A stretch of DNA of 64,000 bases from Xiphophorus maculatus (taxonomy: Eukaryota; Chordata; Actinopteri; Cyprinodontiformes; Poeciliidae): positions 16,650,015-16,714,014 of the forward strand of contig NC_036461.1 in NCBI RefSeq assembly GCF_002775205.1, written 5' to 3'. A model generated the notes under the pieces. It had not been told where the DNA came from. It made no database searches and worked only from the letters and a program-made list of their open reading frames with translations. Below are positions 11,556-22,853 of the stretch, piece by piece. Within the stretch, counting starts at the first letter, position 1. Every line of letters begins with the position of its first letter. The translations under genes were made by a program, and so were the position numbers.

Positions 11556-11829
11556 TAAGAGCCACGCTCAAATAGTTTTGTGCAAGTATGGACATGATAG
11601 GAATGTCAAACCATCACAGAGCTAATCAGGAAGGAGCAGTGTGACCCATAAATGATCCAGATGAATGAGATGATGTATTTTGGTTGGAAAGGTGGGCAGA
11701 TTGGCAAAAGAACAAAAGTCAAAGATCTTGTGAAGATGCAGGCTGAAGCTGCTAAGACAACGTGTCCTGTACCAACATTGGTTGAAAAGGACATTGGTTC
11801 TGGCGCAAATGGGATAAAACAACATTTAC

Positions 11830-12175
11830 CCTAAACATACAACCAAAGGGCTTGAAGAAAACAAAATAAATGTTTTAGAATTGCCATCACAAACCCTTGA
11901 TCTCAATCCTGAAGAGAATTTGGGGGAAGATCTGAGAATGTGTATGACAGCGAGGTGACCTACCAACCTGGCTCAGTTATGCCAGTTCTGTTAGGAGGAA
12001 TATGCTACAAATCAACAAACTATTGTGAGAAGCTAGAGGAAGGAAATCCAAAACATTTGCCCCAAGTCTTACAACTCAAAGACATTGCTAATAAATACAA
12101 AGGAAATATGTGTAAACCTCTGATTTTGAAGACATTAATAAAAGCTTCTCTCATTGTTGTGGTATTTAGTAAATA
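11830..12175 (+). pseudogene. Tc1-type transposase C-terminal remnant (longest copy)
   Basis: A frame running through TTKGLEENKINVLELPSQ and DLNPEENLGEDLRM matches the last catalytic region of Tc1 transposases (the DLNPIE block that carries the third acidic residue). It stops at a TGA soon after, and later LAQLCQF-like sequence is in another frame. The upstream 200 bp probably belong to the same element but are too decayed to read. Units 4 and 5 keep only the part up to the EWPSQ codons (near 35985 and 48280). Confidence 0.7.
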
Positions 12176-12569
12176 GAAATAAGTTACGTCTTTCTGTCTA
12201 ACTTAAAATAGATAGACAGAAAGGTCTTATCTAAAAAGTCGTATGTGTCTGTGTTAGGTCTATGTAAACTTTTGGTTTCAACTGTTTGCTGTTGAGGATG
12301 AACAGAAGCTTTTAGCATCTAAAATATGACCTGAAAACTAAGTTTAAGTGTTAATGTCATAGAAAAAGCCTTGCTATGATTATAAAGATAAGAAATGATG
12401 AAAAGACAGGATTTTTATAAAATCCTAGTCTGGTTAATATAGCAGCAATAAACTTTGCTAAGGTGCAAATGCAGGCCTGCATGCTCAGGGATGTGTATGC
12501 AGAACATCTTTACCTACATGTTTTCATGGTGCTGCTTAGCGAATAAGAGTGCTGATAGTGCAGAAACCA

Positions 12570-12695
12570 TCCATACATCCATCCATTTTCTAACACCCTT
12601 GTCCCTAGTGGGGTCGAGAGGTGCTGGTTCCTCTCCAGCTAACATTCCGGGCGAGAGGCGGAGTCACCCTGGACAGGTCACCAGTCTGTCGCAGG
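12570..12695 (-). mobile_element. Short LINE 3-prime tail insertion with 11-bp target duplication
   Basis: It starts with (ATCC) repeats, then the widespread fish tail CTTGTCCCTAGTGGGGTCG and CACCCTGGACAGGTCACCAG. TGCAGAAACCA occurs on both sides (12559-12569 and 12696-12706), a clean target-site duplication. It is only the 3-prime end of a non-LTR element, probably RTE-like. Confidence 0.75.
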
Positions 12696-12706
12696 TGCAG
12701 AAACCA

Positions 12707-13254
12707 CTTGTGTAAATCAAAACATCCCACAGAATGTGAGAATCTTTAGAAAGCAATCTTGTGCAAACTTGATACTGAAGAACTGAAGTGATAATATTTA
12801 AACAGGCACAGAACAAAAAAATATATACTTTTGATATTCATGATGTCAACTTTGTAGCGTATAGAAGTCACATAATACGGTACTTTAATGCTGTCCTGAA
12901 CAATTGTGTGCAGTGAGAGCCATATCGTCAGATTGAGAGGAGAAAAATCTGACTGCTTCACACTCAGCAAAACTGTAGACTCAAACAGAATGACATCATT
13001 GGAAAAAAAAAGATGAGACCTTGAGGTTCCTAAACTACACACCCTAATATTCAACTCCACAAACAGACAAGAGGATAGTGATCTAAAAATTGTATCATAT
13101 CTGAGACTGCATGTCAAATGTTGACCTTGAGATATGTTGACTCAAATGCATCATAAGAGGGCAGAAAACTGATACATTTACACTAATGATGAATGTGTGT
13201 AAACATCAAACCAGAACTGTATCTTTGTATACATACAGAGATACATTTTATTTT
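12707..13254. other. Unit-1-only noncoding sequence before FUT-B
   Basis: AT-rich DNA with no recognisable gene. A 123-codon minus-strand frame (12746-13117) shows no domain or plausible coding bias. Units 3 and 4 lack this sequence and join the Tc1 remnant directly to the FUT 5-prime flank. Confidence 0.5.
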
Positions 13255-13461
13255 AAATGAAATGTGCTAAATCTGTTGTTTTCTGTTTTCTGTTTCCATG
13301 CTCACCTGAAGGTGGCATCATTAAGAAGACCTGCAGATTTAAGATCAACGCAGATCATCAAGGACACATTTTCTTGACTTTAAAACCAACGGAGCGTCTC
13401 TGAGTGCTGGCCAACAGATTTGTTGGATTAGCACAGATTCATAGTTTGTTTGGATCTAGAC

Positions 13462-14762
13462 ATGGAGCTAACAGGTCTGTATGCAAAGTGATTAAAGAAG
13501 CTTTTCTTTTTTGAATTTATGTGAAAATAGGGTAAATATTGAATGCAGCTGTTTTTTTTAGTTATGTTAAAAATTTATTATTTTGTATAAGAACCTGCAG
13601 TAATCAAGAACAAATTGAGGAATATTGACAATTAATAATGTTCATGTTTTTTCTTGTTTCTGTGCCCTTCTTAGGACAGAGCAAACCATCGGGATCTTTT
13701 CACAAAATCCTCAGACTGGTTATGTTCAGTGTTTTTATTCTTGGATGTATTGTGACTGCCTTTTTCATGTACTATAAACCATCCCCCACTTTCTTAAACC
13801 ATCTATTAGAGTCATCAGATTCCACAAGGAACATCCAGCATGTTGATACTGAAACCAATTACAAAAACATGACTATAGTTCTTGTTTGGTTGTGGCCCTT
13901 TGGTCAAACCTGTGAAATGAACATCTGCAGCTCTGCCTTCAACATCGAGGGCTGCTTCATTACAGCAGACAGAAAGTTCTACAACAAATCGGACGGAGTC
14001 GTCATCCATCACAGAGACATTGCTGGGGACCTGTCCAACTTGCCAAAATTACAGAGGCCTCCGCTCCAGAAATGGATCTGGATGAACTTTGAGTCACCGT
14101 CAAATTCAGGCCAGCTTCCCGGGATTAATAACTTGTTCAATCTGACTCTCAATTACCGTCGAGATTCCGACATCCAAGTGCCTTCTGGGTCTATTCTAGC
14201 AGCAGATACTGTGGAGGACTTCGTACCACCAAGCAAAAACAAACTGGTCTGCTGGATGGTCAGCAACTGGAGCCCTAATCACGTGAGGTCAAAATATTAC
14301 AATGAGTTGAGAAACCATGTTAACATACAAACTTATGGACGTGCCTTTAACAACTACATCGCTGACAAAGATTACATCCCTACTATGTCCAGTTGTAAGT
14401 TTTATTTGTCCTTTGAGAACTCAATCCACAAGGACTACATCACTGAAAAACTATACATCCCCCTCTCTCTGGGCACAGTGCCAGTGGTTCTTGGCACAAC
14501 CAGAGAAAACTATGAGAACTTTGTTCCAAGAGATGCTTTTATCCATGTGGAAGATTTTAAGTCACCCAAAGAGCTGGCTGACTATCTGCTTCTTCTGGAC
14601 AAGAACGAAGAACTGTACCTTGGGTACTTTAAATGGAGAAGGCACTTTAAAGTAAACAGACCCCATTTCTGGGCAGAGCACACATGTAAGGCCTGTGATT
14701 ACCTGAGACAACACAAAGAATACAGGGCATTCAATAACCTTAACAAGTGGTACTGGGGCTGA
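13462..14762 (+). CDS. FUT-B: alpha-1,3-fucosyltransferase 9-like, divergent active-site motif
   Basis: Predicted Golgi type II GT10 enzyme like FUT-A. Exons are 13462-13474 (ATG GAG CTA ACA G, donor at 13475) and 13675-14762 (acceptor AG at 13673-13674), giving 366 aa. The membrane anchor is MFSVFILGCIVTAFFMYY. The Glu of MNFESP, FENSIHKDYITEK and CKAC are intact. Oddities are a Tyr-to-Ser change in the hallmark DSDIQVPYG motif (here DSDIQVPSG), an extra Cys in WPFGQTCEMN, and Phe instead of Leu before ESP. An in-frame ATG at 13638 could start an unspliced form, but the conserved small exon and FUT-A's lack of such an ATG favour splicing. The 3-prime half is almost identical to FUT-A, pointing to gene conversion. 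It may be a weak or altered enzyme. Confidence 0.85.
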
Positions 14763-16362
14763 TGGTGCTTAGATGGACTATGCAGCACTCATCACCTCTA
14801 TAAGGTGGGACTCAGCACACAGAAAAAAAACAATTACTTGGTGAGACAAACATTAAGTTAAAAATTTAGATGTAATATTTAATTCAGGCCTTTTTGAAGT
14901 ACCATCTCATTTGTGATTGTGAAGATGTCACCTATGCAGAGCACTGAAATCAGATGTGAAGGTAGTTTAACACTGTTGTGAACAATTTTGGAAATCTGTA
15001 GATGTCTTTAAACATTCTTTGATGTTTACATTTGCACTGCAGATCTAAAAGATGCTTCTCTTTACATTTTGTGAAGGATGATCAATGATCGTAGTAGCAA
15101 TTACTTTCAGCGGGCATGTCATTAAGAGCTTGGTTTCTGTAGTTGGTACCAGAAAAAAATGATGTGAATTGGATTTTATTTAGAAGGTTCCCTTGCAGCC
15201 TGAACAACCATAATTTTCAGCATTGTCCAAGTCTTGACATGAATTAAAAAAATATGTTAATAGTATGGAGACTATCTTACCTTCCTCTCTTCTTACCTTT
15301 TTTTTTCTGCTTAACTTCTTGTTTCATTCTATCCTTCAACACAAAAAAAAAACACTAAATCTGTTTTTTTTTTACTTCTTGTATTCTAAGTCCTCCTTTT
15401 CTTTCCTTTTTTCCTTCACTCTTCCATCTCTTTTGTACTTTTCTATTTTTTGTACAAATCAGGAATTATTTTGTTAATTTGCAGGTATGGAGATCAAAAA
15501 CATCTTGTACTATGAATGGGATTAAATCTCTTATGTGTGGTTTCTACTGAAACTATAAAAAAAAAATTCTGCCAGTTTACTGAGACATTTAGTGAGTCAG
15601 AACAAGTTTTTTGCCAAATCATTGTATTTTGCCAAATGTGTTCTAACTATAGATGTCTACTAGTATAACTTAGAGAATAAATATATGTGTACGGTAAATG
15701 AATAAACCTGAATGGTGTGACCTAATGTTATACTGGAACCAAATATTTACACACACTGTAAAATAAGACACACAAAATGAAACAAACTAGACCTGTTCTA
15801 TTTTAAACCAGTCAGAAAAACTATTTCTATTTGCTAAATGCCAGAAAATTGAGAAACATGTTGGTTTAGTTTGTTTTATGAAGCAGAAGAATATTTGGTC
15901 CATTTATTTCTTAGAATCTTGCCATTTTGTTTCAAGTGGTTTGAGTGCCTTTCAACAAGCTTCTCACAATAGTTTGCTAGAATTGTGTCCCATTCCTGCT
16001 GACAGTATTGGTGTAAATAATTCCTATTTTCCACTGAGCAGTACAGGTTGGTGCTATTCGGTACGCTATTTTGTCTGTTTCCGATTAAACCAACCCATAC
16101 TCCACTATTCCTGGGCCCCCATTTGTTGTGGGTCCATAGGATAATGGTACAGTATAGTTTGTGTGTGATATCAGGAGTGTGAAGCTACTGGTGTCACACA
16201 ACACAGTGCAGATTTGTTGTCGCACTAATGTGACGCAACGGTATGTGTTTGGGTGTAATCCCACTTGTCCACTGAGACTCCAGCTGGCAGTGGAAATGTT
16301 CTACTGAATACGTCGGACCATAAGATATTATACCAAACCACACTGACCCCAGGCCATATCAC
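14763..16362. other. FUT-B 3-prime flank
   Basis: Nearly identical to 37515-39115 in unit 4. The first about 670 bp also match FUT-A's flank. The latter part (15855-16362) recurs at 23731-24238 and 38608-39115 and abuts the LTR fragment. It contains T-rich and A-rich runs and no supported gene. Confidence 0.6.
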
Positions 16363-16532
16363 TGATAGGCATTTTCTCAACCTACATAAAAAGAAGACTA
16401 CAGACAACGTTTTAGTTTTCAATCAAGTCTTTTGCAAAAGGAGAAAACATAGCGAAACACTTCTCCAAGTTGTTTACCATGCGTTCTGCCATTCTGCTGC
16501 AGAACTTTTCTTTCAGAGAAAGGGAGTGAATG
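16363..16532 (-). mobile_element. Truncated retroviral LTR (unit 2)
   Basis: About 170 bp match the start of the LTR at 39116-39345, from TGATAGGC to AGGGAGTGAATG. The LTR then breaks and continues into AACATCAGGACTGC, which is LINE-remnant sequence also present at 44226. The same junction occurs in unit 3, so it was made once before duplication. Confidence 0.7.
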
Positions 16533-17685
16533 AACATCAGGACTGCTAGACAGATTTACCCATATAAAGGAAAAAGTGCGGAATTATTTCTAAATGAATT
16601 AAGTTTCAACATGAGCCAGTTTACCACAGTACAGTGGAGAAAGAACTGACAGTCTGTAGTCTCTTCTATCTGCGTTTTAAACTTGCTTTGCTGAGCTCAG
16701 ATGAAATGCTGCTGTAACTCGTTATATGTCTGCCATGCCTGAAAGAAGAAGCACAATACAGGCAAACAGATACACACAACTATACAAACCCACACACCTG
16801 AAAACACCCCTGGTTGACATGAAAACCGGTCATTTGAATAGACTTTACTTTCTGTTTTTGTGTATTTTCCCTGTGAGCCTCTCTGGCTAAATAGAAAGAG
16901 TAGTTATCTTGCAATTAGAAATGCCAATAGACTATTTAGATACAGTGTTGTCTAGACATTCTCATTCAGTAATGCTAACTGACTATAGTGACTGTTTCTG
17001 ATCCTAAATTATAGAAATCTAAACCAAATCTTGAACTACATCAACATTCATTCATTTCAAGCACACCTTTTCTGTGAAATATAAAGGAATAAAGAACAGA
17101 CAAATGAATCTCCTGCCTTCGATGATACGACAGAGAAACTTGTTAACTTCACGACGAAGAGCTTACATAAGGGGAAAAATTATAAGAATCAAAACCAGTT
17201 GTTGGGGTTAAATGAAAACATAACATCAAAAATGCTCCAAATTATATCCAAATGCTAAATGTCAGTATGTCTTCAGAAAAATAAACAGAAAATGAGACAG
17301 GTCTAATAACTCTCTTTAAAAGTTTAAGTTATCCCATAAACCGCAGCATTTCGTTAACTTATTTCGTCATGGCTGGTGAGGCATGAAGCCTAACCCATGA
17401 AGGATTAAGCTTCATGGCTGGTCAGCCATGAAGCCTAACCCATGATGGATTAATCCTAACCCTGCACCATGTCATCTCATGGCTGCTAGGACAGCAGTCA
17501 CCCAACCAGATCTGAATTCTTCTTCAATTCACAGAAACAGGCTCAGGAGACAAATCTGTTTACTTTCATACTGGCTACAGGTTTGTGCAATTCAACACTT
17601 TTGTTTAATGACGAGTAAAACCAGCATTTGTAAAGATACACAATAATTTATGGATAACTATATTCACATCTGGTGTCTTATAATG
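16533..17685. other. Common noncoding spacer (unit 2, first part)
   Basis: Starts with about 70 bp of LINE-derived sequence (ACTGCTAGACAG to about 16600, also at 44236). It continues as the same spacer as unit 1. A duplicated GGCTGGT..GCCATGAAGCCTAACC block lies near 17370-17440. No gene is seen. Confidence 0.55.
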
Positions 17686-18161
17686 CAGTGGTTCTCAAAC
17701 TTTTTTCAGTGATGTACCCCCTTAAAAATATATTTTTAGTCAAGTACCCCCTGACACGGGCAAAACATTTTTGGAATTAAAAAGAGGTACAGTGCTGTAA
17801 AATCACTGTCTGATTTATTAAAGCCAAACAACTTATATCAGTGAACCTGACAAATACATCCATATTGCAAACATTGCATGGTTAAACAAAAAAGAAAAAC
17901 AGAAGACGGTGACCACCAGGAAGGTATAAAACCAGTCAAACCGTTTTATTTTAAAGGATATTGAAACTAAATACTGAATATAAAATTCAGTGCATGATCA
18001 CACATTTATATTTTATCGAACTTTTTACAAAATAATTTTTCCCAAGACTTATTATGAGGAGCCTACTGATTTTTTAAAGATATTTTGAAAAGCTTCACGT
18101 ACCCCCTGCAGTACCTCCATGTACCCCCAGGGGTACACGTACCCCCATTTGAGAACCACTG
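17686..18161. mobile_element. Non-autonomous hAT transposon
   Basis: A 476-bp element with terminal inverted repeats (CAGTGGTTCTCAAAC at the left, GAGAACCACTG at the right). It is flanked by a perfect 8-bp duplication TTATAATG (17678-17685 and 18162-18169). The equivalent site in unit 1 reads GTTATAATGCATTGG without the element. It carries many GTACCCCC repeats internally and no transposase. It is present only in unit 2, so it is younger than the unit duplication. Confidence 0.93.
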
Positions 18162-19435
18162 TTATAATGCATTGGAAACAAGCTGAAGTTAACTTTAACT
18201 GAGAAAAGGCTGCAAATATCTTTTTCATCAGGTGAAGTATCTTGACAAACAGAAAACGACTTTTTTGTTGAGCATTAAAGTAGAACAGGTGTAGTAATAT
18301 TATTATACTATATGAACAGTATGATGCCAAATTTCTTCTTTAAATAAATAAAGTGAATAAATAATCTTCTGTATAGAAAAAAATCACCCCAAAAACATAC
18401 AATTTTACAGGTGGCTTTATTTAATTTACTGTTTAATTTTCTGTTGTCTGTTTCAAGGTGTTAATAAACACAATGCAAATATGAAGGAGAATTTACATCA
18501 GGTAGCTCCACCTTGTATTCGTGTAGGGTGGGGCGTGGACAGTGAGGAGGATGTTTCATGGAAATCAAACAGAAATGACATTGTCCTTCCTGTTCCTCCA
18601 ACTTTTGGTGTATCATCATAAGTCCAGACAACTCTCTGAGAAGCTGCCTTGATGTTCCTTGACTTTCCATTAAAGGTAAGATAAAAAGTGGCACAGCTTC
18701 AAAATCCTACAAAATATATTTATCTTCTTTTCGTGTTTCCTAAAACACAGCAGAACTGCAGTACATGCTTATGTTTTTTTCTAAGCTTGAAGCTGTTGCA
18801 CTGAGTGTCTCCATCATACATAGCTGCAAAGGATGTCAATATTTATGTGTGAACTGACTTACATGTGCTAATCAGTTGTGGATAACTTGCTTTCTATGGT
18901 AAATAATTTGACTATGTTGATAATTAAGCACTTTATAGATGCTGAAACATTAGCAAGTATATGGGTTTACTTAATGAAAGTGAAAATAAAAATGCACTTA
19001 GCTGTTTTGTATTTAGTATCCATCACAGATGAGTAAATTACAAAAGTCATATTTACGAAGTTTAACAGAAACTGAAAGCAGAGCAGATTCTTGTACGGTA
19101 AACTCAGTCCAGTTAAACCTGTTGAACAATGTCTGTTGTTCCTTTGTGATTCAATTAAAGAACATCTTTTGGATCAGTGCCAGAGGAAAAATATGTACGA
19201 ACAGAATAAATTATTTATATAATGTCTGGGGTTAAAGTTGATCATTAAAACATCTGGGCTTTGGTTTAAAGCTGTGACATTTATAAAAAAAAATAAATTA
19301 AAAATATCCATATTAAAGCTGTTGCTGTGTCAGGAGGAGGGTCTGATTAGCCTTTCTCAATGTGCTAATGGTGGAGAAACAATTTACCATTTCAGGAATA
19401 CAGTTTGTCTGCTACAATCGGTGGCCATGCTAACT
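18162..19435. other. Common noncoding spacer (unit 2, second part)
   Basis: Matches 7290-8562. The empty TTCTC target of the Ty3 element is at 19354-19358. No supported gene is present. Confidence 0.6.
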
Positions 19436-20090
19436 GTAATTATAGTGACTGATTGTTGTTTTTTTTGGTCTTTGAGGCCAATTGTAAAACAGGTTCCCTG
19501 AATGAACCTCCTGCCAAGGACACCAACTCTAATATCTTGGATTCATTTTGAACAGTGACGCTTCCTCGTTGACTTTGTGTTGTTTGCAGCAGAAAGAACA
19601 CATGATGCATGACTTCTTCCTGCTGAAGTCAGGGCTTGAGGGATCAAGAAACTCCTTGTTCAAAGGCTCTTGTCGACATTCGACCACTTCATCTGGAGAA
19701 AGGTTACAAAATTTTAAACTTTGGCTGAAGTGGAGCTTATAATTCCAGTCTTCTGTGTGGCAAGCAGCAGAGCACAGACTCAGCCACCAGAACAACATCA
19801 AACCAGCCATGTGGAGTTATCTGTCTGAGGAAGAAGTCCAAAACCTCATGACAAAGGTCTTTGCAGCAATCCCACTTGAGACTTTTAATTGCACAATTTA
19901 GGTCCATGCAGACCAGGAGGAAGTTCTGAGAAAAGCAGACAAACTGTTACTACTTTAAGAGCAGTTCTGACTATTGTTTTGTCAGAAACAGACAGTCACC
20001 CTCTTGTTCACGCTCTCACACCCTCCCCTTTTCTGTTCCCTTCGCTACAGTTGTTTCTTCACCACAGAACCCGACATGAATGCTCAGGCT
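19436..20090 (-). repeat. Cassette in inverted orientation (copy 2)
   Basis: Reverse-complement counterpart of 8563-9215 and 32171-32825, set between the same GCTAACT (19429-19435) and AGTTAGC (20091-20097) boundaries. Flanking spacer and FUT remnant keep their normal orientation, so only the block between the 7-bp inverted pair flipped. Confidence 0.92.
19529..19810 (-). CDS. Putative secreted Cys-rich small ORF (inverted copy)
   Basis: 93-codon ORF beginning MAGLMLFWWLSLCSAAC, a plausible signal peptide. It differs from the other copies at only two positions (SQSLKF, CNLS). No known family was recognised. Because the cassette is inverted, the ORF now points away from the FUT remnant. No splice partner or polyadenylation site was identified. 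Possibly fortuitous, as it overlaps sequence weakly related to the FUT 5-prime region. Confidence 0.33.
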   Translation of the reverse strand: MAGLMLFWWLSLCSAACHTEDWNYKLHFSQSLKFCNLSPDEVVECRQEPLNKEFLDPSSPDFSRKKSCIMCSFCCKQHKVNEEASLFKMNPRY

Positions 20091-20157
20091 AGTTAGCTGA
20101 CTGATGTTGAAATGTATTGATTCATCCTGGCTTTTCTTGTTTCTGTGCCCTTCTCAG

Positions 20158-20388
20158 GACAAAGCACATCATCTGGAACTTTTCACAAAATCCTCAGTCA
20201 GATTTTATTCAGTATTTTTATCCTTAGATGTTTTGTGACTGCCTTTCTGATAGCTCATAATCCATCCACCAGCTGGATAAATGATCACAGAGGCCTCCTT
20301 TCCAGAAATGGATTTGGATGAACTTGGAGTCGCCGTCAAATTCAGGCCGACTAACCGGGATTAATAACTTGTTCAATCTGACTCTCAA
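20158..20388 (+). pseudogene. Old FUT exon-2 remnant (copy 2)
   Basis: Same structure as the copy at 9283: acceptor AG at 20156-20157, N-terminal FUT codons, internal out-of-frame deletion, then the WMNLESP to NLTL region. It lies right after the inverted cassette. Confidence 0.88.
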
Positions 20389-21301
20389 ATCAGATTCAAA
20401 ACAGTCCTTCTATTTTGTCACAAAATATTTGCTTTCAGACCTTGTGCCTGATCCATTGTTTAAAAGTTTTGTCCTTCCAGTCTTTATTCTTTTAATTTCT
20501 GTCTTCAAATTATTTCTACTTGATGTCCTCAGGTTCTTTTCATCATCTTTACTTTCTCCCTCTTTATTTCTGGGGTTAGTGTTACATGTTTTATGTACTT
20601 TGTGTCAGTATTCCATCAAATATTTTTGTGCAAATTAATTTTAATTAATTGAAAACAAATTTTGGCCTCATTTTAAATTCCTTAAAAAAACGGCTATCAT
20701 TTTTACACTTGCGGTTCATGTGGCATCATTGCATCATTTTATTGTTTATGGTCTTTATTCTTATTTGTCCTTTGTTCTTTTTATTGTTTTGCTTTTGGAA
20801 GATTAGTCTTCATTAATCTAGTTGAGGGAATAGGTCAGTGAGTTTGATGATAAAAGTATTTTTTCAACTTAAAAAACATTTTTAAAGCATAATAATTTAG
20901 CTGTGTCAAAACACAAATTGTGAGGCGTAAATTGCCAGAGGATGTTTTGTCGTGTCCTGGCTGCAAAATGGAAACTGACCAAGTTCAGTATTTACATGTA
21001 AACGTAACTTTCATCTTATTGTTCCTTAATACAGTTTGTTTTTATGTTATTGCACTTAAAATAATGATCTATTGAAAAGCTAAAACGTTAATGTGAACAA
21101 TTATAATCTTTTCAGATTTTTTACATTGGTAGCATTTTGGTACCTGAACGGTTATTGTATCAGTGGCGCGTTGTCATAATTTTTTGGAAATCTGTAGTTT
21201 TAATTTTATTACACTTTCAGTTTCTCTGTTCATAAATGGTGCTAAACATAAAAGCATCCCCCACCTGCCTTGTAGCACTACTTAAAAATTTGAGCTATTG
21301 T
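20389..21301. other. Noncoding spacer after FUT remnant (copy 2)
   Basis: T-rich shared spacer equal to about 33124-34025. A 106-codon frame at 20318-20638 is a read-through of remnant plus spacer, not a gene. Confidence 0.6.
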
Positions 21302-21890
21302 TGTAATTGTAAAAGCAGAATCAGCCAGGACCTAAAACGCAGCCACAACAAGAGGATGGTTAACCAAAAAGTTTTATTACTAAAGTAAATGGTGTAGAAG
21401 GATGTGGTCACACTAGTGGGTCAGGGACGAGGAATCCACAGGGGTCAGGAGTCCAGCCGGGGGAGGGGAGGGTGAATGGACAAGGGGAGAGCTGTGGGGA
21501 TCTCAGGGGACAAACAGACGACAGGGGCAAAATCCACCAACCAGAGGCTGAGTCGTGAAACGGTCCAGGGTCATGCACGGGAGGGTCTCAGGCAGTGAAA
21601 ATCCAGAATCCAGAAGGCAGGAGGCAGGGTCAGAAACAGGCAGGGTTCATAACAGGACCTTCAACAGCAAAAGGATTAGGCAAAAATCTGTGGTCAAAAA
21701 CAGGCAGGATCAGAAACCAGAAAACACATTGAAACATGAGACAAGGCTTGAAGGCTGTGACAGAGGCAACAGACGATCTTGCACTGAGCTGGTGACGAGC
21801 AGATGTTTAAGTAGGGACCAGCTCAGTGCAGGTGAGGGCAATGAGCAATCAGCACAGCCAAGGCAGAGCTGAAGGGCTGGAATCATGACA
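21302..21890 (-). mobile_element. Solo LTR, 589 bp, minus orientation
   Basis: It begins TGTAATTG and ends CATGACA (TG..CA termini) and is flanked by ATTGT on both sides (21297-21301 and 21891-21895). Unit 3 shows the uninterrupted site (GAGCAATTGTAGACA). The minus strand starts TGTCATGATTCC and carries a TAATAAAAC polyadenylation signal towards its end. No internal retroelement sequence remains, so it formed by LTR-LTR recombination. It is probably a Ty3/gypsy-class LTR. Confidence 0.88.
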
Positions 21891-21895
21891 ATTGT

Positions 21896-22819
21896 AGACA
21901 TTTTTCTGCCTGAATTGATGAACCGTATGATCATTTTTCCTTCTGTGTAATATCTTAAACAAAAAAATTTATAAAAATCTTCAAAACACCAAATTTCCAA
22001 TAGATATTATTCTTGTTACACCTTTTCCCCACCCTTCTGCATCCTAGTAGTGAGTGAATGTGTAAGATTTGAGTTATTGGGCAACCAACATTGTGCTGTA
22101 TTCAATAGACCAAAACAAGGGGTGATAATGAGCTTTCTGACAGGTGGCTGTTTTATCAGTGTTTGATGATCTAAAACAAATCCAGTTCAAGTTTCAGCTG
22201 CAGTCCAGCAGCATTCCACCTGTTAGCTCATGACTGCTGCTTCCTCCGACCACACCTGCTATCTCTCAGGTTTGTGCAGTTTAACCGTCCTGGCAAATGA
22301 AAAGACATATTTGTGAAGACAAGAAGTCATTAATGCTGAATTGAGCGTGTTGTTTGAGCATGCGCTGGAGACAAACAGAGTTTTACCTTTACTATGTACA
22401 TCTTTCTTTGTCATTGTAGGTATGGATAACAAGTGAGTTATAGTAGAATAATAGCTGCTTTTAAGTATAATGTAAGAAGACATATTTTTGTATCTAATGA
22501 TAGTTTTGCTCATGTAAGGTCAAGGAAATAAATATAATAATGAAGCAGTTTCCAATCAGGTAGGCCCACCTCTTTATTCGTATTGTCTGGAGCTTGAATT
22601 GTGATGAGGATGTTGCCAAAAAGATTCAGACAGACACAGCCGCTCTCCAAGCAGTCACCAATAGATGTGTTCCTTCCGTATTCCTTGTCTGCAATTGGAG
22701 GTAAAGAGGGAAAGATGAAAATTCACTAGAAGATTCTTTCTATTTTCTGTAAAACAGCAAGGAAGAGCATTTGTACCTTTTACAGATGTTGTTAGGCTGG
22801 AAATCTCCACCAACAACAC

Positions 22820-22853
<34 letters not shown>

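Larger units (their letters stand above)
1..13254 (+). repeat. Tandem unit 1 of the FUT array (partial at left edge)
   Basis: First unit of a segmental duplication. It contains FUT-A, a retroviral leader/LTR fragment, a long noncoding spacer, the 653-bp cassette, an old FUT remnant, an AAT microsatellite and a Tc1 remnant. The order of blocks is repeated with high identity in units 2-4. Unit-specific parts are about 2226-5105 (deleted from units 2 and 4), an L2 fragment at 10471-10920, and about 11870-13250. Unit 1 lacks a block of about 140 bp that the other units have near 23376-23520. Unit borders were chosen at the conserved FUT 5-prime flank and are approximate. Confidence 0.8.

Noticed and set aside
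13638-13674. ATG at 13638 (and equivalents at 36396 and 48685) as the true FUT start
   Set aside because: FUT-A has no counterpart ATG, and the pyrimidine tract plus AG and the upstream 13-nt exon are conserved in all copies, so this stretch is read as intron.
21555-21872. 105-codon ORF in the solo LTR
   Set aside because: It lies wholly in noncoding LTR sequence.
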